From Physcomitrium patens (Eukaryota > Streptophyta > Bryopsida > Funariales > Funariaceae): 64,000 bases of DNA. Below are positions 58,849-64,000 of this stretch, in pieces; position 1 is the first letter of the stretch, and the number at the start of each line of letters is the position of its first letter. The position numbers and the translations under genes are program-made. The notes beneath the pieces are model-generated. The model searched no databases and was not told the origin of the DNA. It was given only the letters and a program-made list of their open reading frames with translations. The DNA lies in contig NC_037265.1 of NCBI RefSeq assembly GCF_000002425.4, forward strand, positions 3,970,503 through 4,034,502, read 5' to 3'.

Positions 58849-60957
58849 TAGAGGCAACATCGCCTTAATCTTAAATATTCGTTCATGGTGAAAGAGGAAT
58901 TGGACAAGCTTCTTGGAGTTGGTTTTATTTACCTTGTACTGAATAGTGAGTGGGTTTTTCTAATCATGATGGTGCCAAAAAAGAACGAGAAAATCCGAAT
59001 TTGTGAGGATTTTCAAAAATTTAATGTGGCCACCAAGAAAGATTACTTTCCATTACCTTTTACGAATAGTATATTAGATGCTATAGTAGGTCACGAATGT
59101 TATTCATTCCTCGATGGATTTTTTGAGTATAATCAAGTTCAAATTGTAATGGAAGACCAACTCAAGACAACCTTTACTACAGATTGGAGCACATTTACTT
59201 ATTGCATGATGTCTTTTGGAATATGCAATGTCCCAGCCATGTTTCAGAGAGTCATGATTTAGGCCTTCCAAGACTATCACTGGATATTTATGGAGATCTT
59301 TTTAGATGACTTTTGTACATTTAGTACAAAATAAGATCATCTTAATTATCTGAGCAAATGTTTGGTTCAGTGCCCTAAGTTTACAATATTGTTGAACTTA
59401 AATAAGTGTCAATTTGGCATTCCTTCTAAAAAATTATTGAGAAATATCATCTCGAGCTATGGTATTGCTACGGATCCTGACAAAGTGCAGCATATAATGA
59501 ACTTGCCCAGACCAGAGACGGTCTCGAATGTTCGAGGGTTTGTCAACCATGTGAGTTATTATCACCACTTTATTTGTTTGTTTGCAATTATTTGTCAATC
59601 TTTAATGAACTTACTGAAAAAACCTCTATTACATGGAACTAGTTCCTTGTGGAACATAGAATGAACCATGGCCTTTGAGGCATTAAAGTCAAAATTGGTC
59701 TCTGCTCCAATATTGGTGGCACCTCATTGGAAGAAACATTTTCATAAGTACATTGATGTATCTAATGTGGCTATTAGATTGGTACTAAGTCAAACAGATG
59801 ACTATAGTCTAGATCATCATATCTATAATGTCAATTGGTAATTGGTAGCTGTCAAGCAAAATTATATTACAATTGAACGTGAAGCGTTGGATATGATATA
59901 CTCGGTTCAGAAGTTTTGACACTATTTTCTTAGATATCCGTTTGTATTTTATGTAGATGATAATGCCCTCAAATATATGATTAATAAGCCTCAATTGAGT
60001 GGGTACATTATCCGATGGATATTACTTCTACAAGAGTTTAATTTTATGATTGTTGTACGACTTAGAAAGAAACATGCATTTGTTGATCATTTATCCCAAT
60101 TGTCTAATATTTTTGGCAATGAGCATGTCCTTAATGCTCTTCTCAAAGTCGAATTATTTGTGGTAGATGTGATTTCCTCCGAGTATAGTGAAATCATTCA
60201 ATTTTTGACCTTCCACACTTTTTTGCCGAATTTCACCAAGAAGCTTAAGAAGCGACTCATTCTGAAGAGTGCCACATACACGATGATTCACGATGCTTTG
60301 TATAAACAAGACAAAGATGGTATTTTAAGACTCTGTATCTTTCAAAGTGAAGTACAGTCGATATTAGAAGATTGTCATTTAGGTAGTTGTCGTGGTCATT
60401 TTACGAGCAACAACACTACTCGCAAGCCTTTAATGGCAAGATATTGGTGGCCCACAATGTTTTCTAATACACACCAATTTGTTCGTCATTGTGATCCCTG
60501 TCAACAAATGGATCAATCCACGAGCACTTCAGCCATGCCATTAGTACCAATCTTGGCACATGTACTATTTAAAAAATGGAGTATTGATTTTATCAATTCC
60601 ATTGCACCAACGTCAAAACTTAGCCAAAAGCGGTATATTTTAGTTGCCATGGGCTATGTAACAAAATGAGCAAAGGTTATTACTATCCGGCATAATAATG
60701 CCAGTACGGTGGCCACTTTTCTTTACAAGAATATTATAACTCGATTTGGGTGTTCGAAAGAATTGATTAGTGATCGCAACATCTATTTCATAATTGTTAC
60801 TATAATTACCTTGATGAACACATATGAGATTAAGCATCAAAAAACTATTCCATATCATTCTTGTACAAATGGACAAATGAAAAAGACCAACAAAATTTTG
60901 TGCAAGATCTTGACTAAGACAATTTTGGAGGCAAGTACTGATTAGGAGACGAAACTC
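58849..60957 (+). pseudogene. Tat/Athila-like pol: RT, RNase H, integrase (part 1)
   Basis: One frame for 2.1 kb with few stops. RT: RQHRLNLKYSFMVKEEL, SEWVFLIMMVPKK, YSFLDGFFEYNQVQI, FGICNVPAMFQRVM and FLDD at 59299-59310. Connection with YHHFICLFA. RNase H: YIDVSNVAIRLVL, then E near 59881, D near 59958 and VDHLSQLS. Integrase: zinc module with HCDPCQQ near 60490, D in WSIDFINS, D in LISDRNIYF, and NGQMKKTN where the catalytic E is K. Stops at 59260, 59662, 59839, 59918, 60667 and 60943. Interrupted by the solo LTR at 60977. Confidence 0.85.
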
Positions 60958-60976
60958 TTTGTACCTTTATGGGCAT

Positions 60977-62305
60977 TGTCGTGTTGTAACACGAGTATAC
61001 AGTGAAAATAAAAAGAAAGGAGAATTTTATTAATATTCAGTTACCTCGAATATTGAGAGCATCGACCAACTCCAGTACAAATACTGAGTGGTCAGGTTCA
61101 ATCACTCCGTTACAGTCAGCTGGGGCATACTGAAATGCTCCGTTCGATTCCAATAATGGGAGTCAGCAGGAAGAGAAGGACCAATTCACACGACGGGTTC
61201 GAAGAGCCAATTGGATCTAATTTCGAGAATCCAATCCGGGTCCTCTTATCCAATATGAGACCTGAATTGGCCGATCAACCCAATGCAGTCTAATTACGGG
61301 AAATCCAAGTCTTACTACGGGTCTTAGCCAATCTGACGCGAGGACCAATTTGATCCAATTACGGGAACATCCAGGTTACTACGGGCATCTTTCCCAATAT
61401 GGGACCTGAATTGGTTGGGCGACTCAATGTGGTCCCGATTACGGGGTTCGATTCTGTTTCAGGCTGTCCTGTTGTCTGTGCCATTTCAAGGAACGTTGTT
61501 TTCGGTAAATGGATTTCTTAAAGGTAAAAATGGAGGAGAAAGCTCTGACGGCGAGAGCCAATTTTGGATCCAAGCTTGAAGTGGGAGCCAATTCCGGATC
61601 TAAGACGGAAGATTGAAGAAATTCAGAGGATAAGGTTAGGGGGGATATAGTTTTGAAAGGGGGTTTTTTTTTTCTCTGGGGAATCGGGGGGAGCTAGTTT
61701 TCAAGCTTTTACAAGGTTACTAGTTCGGTTTTCATTGGAGGTTTTTGAAGATCAAAGAGATTAGAGAGAGGAGCTTCATGCTTCGGGTCGGAGAAGGAAA
61801 GACAGAGAATTTGGATTTTTCTTCTTTGTAGAGTTTTGGGAAGGCTAAGGCAATCGCTGCTGAAGTCAGTATTGTAATGGTGAATCGAGATTTTTAATGA
61901 AAAGGTTTGAATACTCTTGACTGTTTTGTGAAATCGAGTTACGTTTGTGATTGAAGGATTAAAAAGGCGTCTATAGGATTGAGTATGCGGAGTGAATGAA
62001 ATTTATTGGATTAATCTAACAAGACAGTCAGTGGATACAAGATCGTAAGTACAAAGTGGTATTGAAGATTAACAGTTTGAGTTGTTCGGGGTTCTCTGTA
62101 ACGTCTAGAGACCTACCGACTAGGGCAAAAAGGACTTCGACAAGCAGTCGAAGAGCATCCGTATAGATTTACGGTACATTGTTGCAGTCGTTTATATTCC
62201 AGCAGTCAAAACTGATAGACTGCTTGACTATCAACGAATTTCCATACTACCTTCTACAGCCAGATGCCCGGCGCGTTCTCGAGCAGGAAAGCACGTAATA
62301 CGACA
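60977..62305 (+). mobile_element. Solo LTR of the main family (1329 bp)
   Basis: TGTCGTGTTGTAACACGAG...AATACGACA, flanked by GCAT (60973-60976) and GCGT (62306-62309). It splits the integrase of the Tat-like element between LWA and YRTAY-like codons; the coding sequence resumes immediately after the second flank. Its middle resembles the 5' LTR of copy 2. Confidence 0.92.
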
Positions 62306-62309
62306 GCGT

Positions 62310-62749
62310 ATAGTACCGCATATAAAGTAACTATTAATACTACTCCATTCCAACTAGTTTAAGGCCAAGAGGTAATTTTATCTATTAAGTTGGAGGTTCA
62401 AAGTTTATGGATTACCTTGGATGAACGTCTTAGTGACAACGAGTCATTACACTTTCGATTGGCAAAATTAAAAGAATTGGATGAAATACGGGCTACAATT
62501 CTTTTCAATATGGAAGCAACTCAAAAATGGAGGAAGAGTTATTATGATAGTAAATTACGTCCAAAGATTTTTATGCCCAATGATTTGGTATCACTGTATG
62601 ATAGCCGATTTTCTCATTTTTCAAGAAAATTTCAAGTTTGCTGGTATAGGCCGTATCGGGTGATTGAAGGCTTTTCCAATGGATCTCTTCAATTGGAGGA
62701 TTTCATGGACCATCGATTGAGTACCCGCATTAATAGGAACCAATTATAA
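62310..62749 (+). pseudogene. Tat/Athila-like integrase C-terminus (part 2)
   Basis: Continues YxTAYKVTINTTPFQLV, then an open 119-codon stretch from 62390 with LEVQSLWITLDERL, KLKELDEIRATILF, SYYDSKLRPKIF, DSRFSHFSRKFQVCWYRPYRV and ends at TAA 62747. This is the familiar GKF..RW.GPY integrase C-terminal module of plant Tat/Athila elements, with the tryptophan kept and the glycine of GPY changed to R. Confidence 0.85.
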
Positions 62750-63096
62750 TTATTTAATACATAAAATCCGGGACGGATTTTCATTTTTTGGAGAGGGAGG
62801 TGACTTCGAATGGACTCCGAATAGACCTAGATATGATATAAGTGCATTAGGATGTAGAGGTGGTTGAAAGGATAGTTAATAATTACTAATGTGTTAGATG
62901 GGACAAAGGTGAGAAACGGACAGTATAGGTAACATGTTGTCAGTATCACCAAGTAGTAAGAAAATAGGAGTGGGGTACCAATTAGATGTCATTCTGTCAT
63001 GTCGTTTTGGGTTGTTTTTTTGACATTGTCATTTCTTGTGTTTCTTGTATATTTGAGAATAATAGTTTCAATTAAGAGTTTGAGAGAGATAGCATC
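62750..63096 (+). other. 3' region of the Tat-like element: polypurine tract and possible LTR start
   Basis: Purine tract GGAGAGGGAGG (62790-62800) followed by TGACTTCGAATGG, a possible LTR start at 62801. No LTR end or primer site is visible before the next reading frame, so this may instead be a spacer ahead of an accessory ORF. Confidence 0.45.
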
Positions 63097-63957
63097 ATGG
63101 CAATTAAAAGTACAAAGCGAGCTACATACAAAAAAGAAAATGGCCAAAATATGAGAGCTAGACGTGCATCAAAACCACCTTTTGTGATAATCGTTACCAA
63201 TATAGAGTCGATGAAGTTAGTTAACTACTAGACGTTGAAAAGAATAAAAGACTTTCAAAATGCATCAATGTTCCAGATTTTATACTGGTCAAATTGCTTA
63301 TCATTAATTAATATATTATTAGTGGAGGAATATATTGCAAATTACGATCCAGAGGAAGGATCGAGTGTCGTACAAGGGTAAATTATTGGGATTGATGGAA
63401 CAATCCTAGAAAAGGTGTTGTTTCTCCCCATTAGAGAAATTGTGGTGGGGATTGATGACTCAAGCGACTTCAGTCCAAGAAGATATTTCAAGGGAAGTAT
63501 GTCGGCCTTTGAGAAGAGCTAAGGTTGGCAGACTGGTAAGGCAATTTCACCAAAACTTGTGAAATGGTTCCGTTTTGTAGTGAAGCAAATAAGATTGTAC
63601 CAACATCCCACATATATATCCAAATGGTTATTGTATGCAACGATAGGAGTGCTTGAAGGGATGGTCTTTAACTCGACAGCTTACGTAGCTACTCGTATTG
63701 ATGCGGAGATAGTAGCCAAGTAGAAATTGGGGAAGTTTACATATTTTCTTTGTTTCAATTATGTGTATGATGTGATCATGCATACATTGCGTCAAACACT
63801 GTCAGTAGAGGAAAATCTTGTACCAGTGTCAGTACCTCCGCAGAGAGAACGAAATTCGTTGGCACAGAATGTCAATACAACGGATATAATATACAAAATT
63901 GAAGAGTCAAGTCATACAATGGCACAAAAGATCATTCCAATTATTGAATCAAAATGA
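63097..63957 (+). pseudogene. Unidentified 286-codon ORF relic
   Basis: A single frame from ATG 63097 to TGA 63955 with four internal stops, at 63229 (TAG), 63379 (TAA), 63520 (TAA) and 63721 (TAG), each one C-to-T or G-to-A change from a sense codon. The N-terminus is very basic (MAIKSTKRATYKKENGQNMR), the centre has LPIREIVVGIDDSSDFSPRRYF and KWFRFVVKQIRLYQHPTYIS. I do not recognise a family. Its place after Tat-like pol recalls accessory ORFs of Tat/Ogre-type retrotransposons or the 5' ORF of a following element; both are inference. Confidence 0.55.
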
Positions 63958-64000
63958 GTTCCAATTTGTTTCGCAGTGGAAGAGGAGAATGAAACCCCAA

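Noticed and set aside
1..64000. Host protein-coding genes, tRNA or rRNA genes
   Set aside because: I looked for non-retroelement conserved domains and tRNA-like cloverleaf boxes and found none that I could support; TGGTATCAGAGC and similar words are primer-binding sites.

Overview
The window is repeat DNA from a land plant. It holds no host gene, rRNA or tRNA that I can support; everything recognisable is LTR retrotransposon, most of it dead and much of it nested. Clues to a plant are degenerate TTTAGGG-like arrays, a primer-binding site matching plant tRNA-Trp, another matching initiator tRNA-Met, and plant-type Tat/Athila-like polymerase. Some reverse transcriptases (45.3-46.8 kb on the minus strand; the main family with FLDDVPIKG in place of a YxDD-ILV box) resemble, from memory, elements of non-seed plants and fungi, so a lycophyte, fern, moss or gymnosperm with a large genome is my guess, not a demonstrated fact.

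Left third (1-30593): a host Ty3/gypsy chromovirus is the floor. Its integrase is read at 11605-12736, its chromodomain resumes at 29331-29475 and its 3' LTR is 30034-30593. Into it went (a) a compound of two copies of the main family (copy 1 internal 1-3070; copy 2 3071-11604) and (b) a minus-strand deletion derivative of the same family (12737-29330). Into the LTRs of (b) went a full plus-strand element (copy 3, 12775-21652), a plus-strand solo LTR (21870-23203) and a minus-strand solo LTR (27862-29183). The family has about 1.14-1.37 kb LTRs (TGTCGT...ACGACA), a tRNA-Trp-type primer site, a gag-protease ORF with a CCHC knuckle and a DHGS protease, and an RT-RNase H-integrase ORF that in three of four copies lies in the -1 frame.

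Middle (30594-51200): a solo LTR with a telomere-like array (30938-32657), a 77-bp tandem repeat, a minus-strand chromovirus (about 33.8-37.7 kb), a plus-strand gypsy element (about 37.7-43.2 kb) carrying an inserted LTR-like repeat, a minus-strand RT/RNase H relic (45.3-46.8 kb), and a truncated plus-strand chromovirus (48.7-51.1 kb) that is an inverted partner of the 33.8-37.7 kb one. Stretches between are AT-rich and featureless.

Right (51213-64000): a solo LTR with a nested repeat (51213-54282), a Tat/Athila-like element (tRNA-Asp-type primer site, gag, later RT-RH-IN at 58.8-62.7 kb) interrupted by the 3' end of a divergent main-family relative (56.27-58.84 kb) and by a solo LTR (60977-62305), then an unidentified 286-codon relic ORF at 63097-63957.

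The most striking pattern is target choice. Every readable insertion of the TGTC...GACA LTR superfamily sits at a 4-bp duplication of the form N-CG-N (CCGG, CCGC, CCGT, ACGG, GCGT, ACGT, GCGG). Where the two duplicates differ, five of the six differences across the complete pairs are the changes expected from methyl-CpG decay or a C-to-T step. This suggests a retrotransposon superfamily whose integration is directed to CpG sites and which therefore keeps landing in its own CpG-bearing copies.
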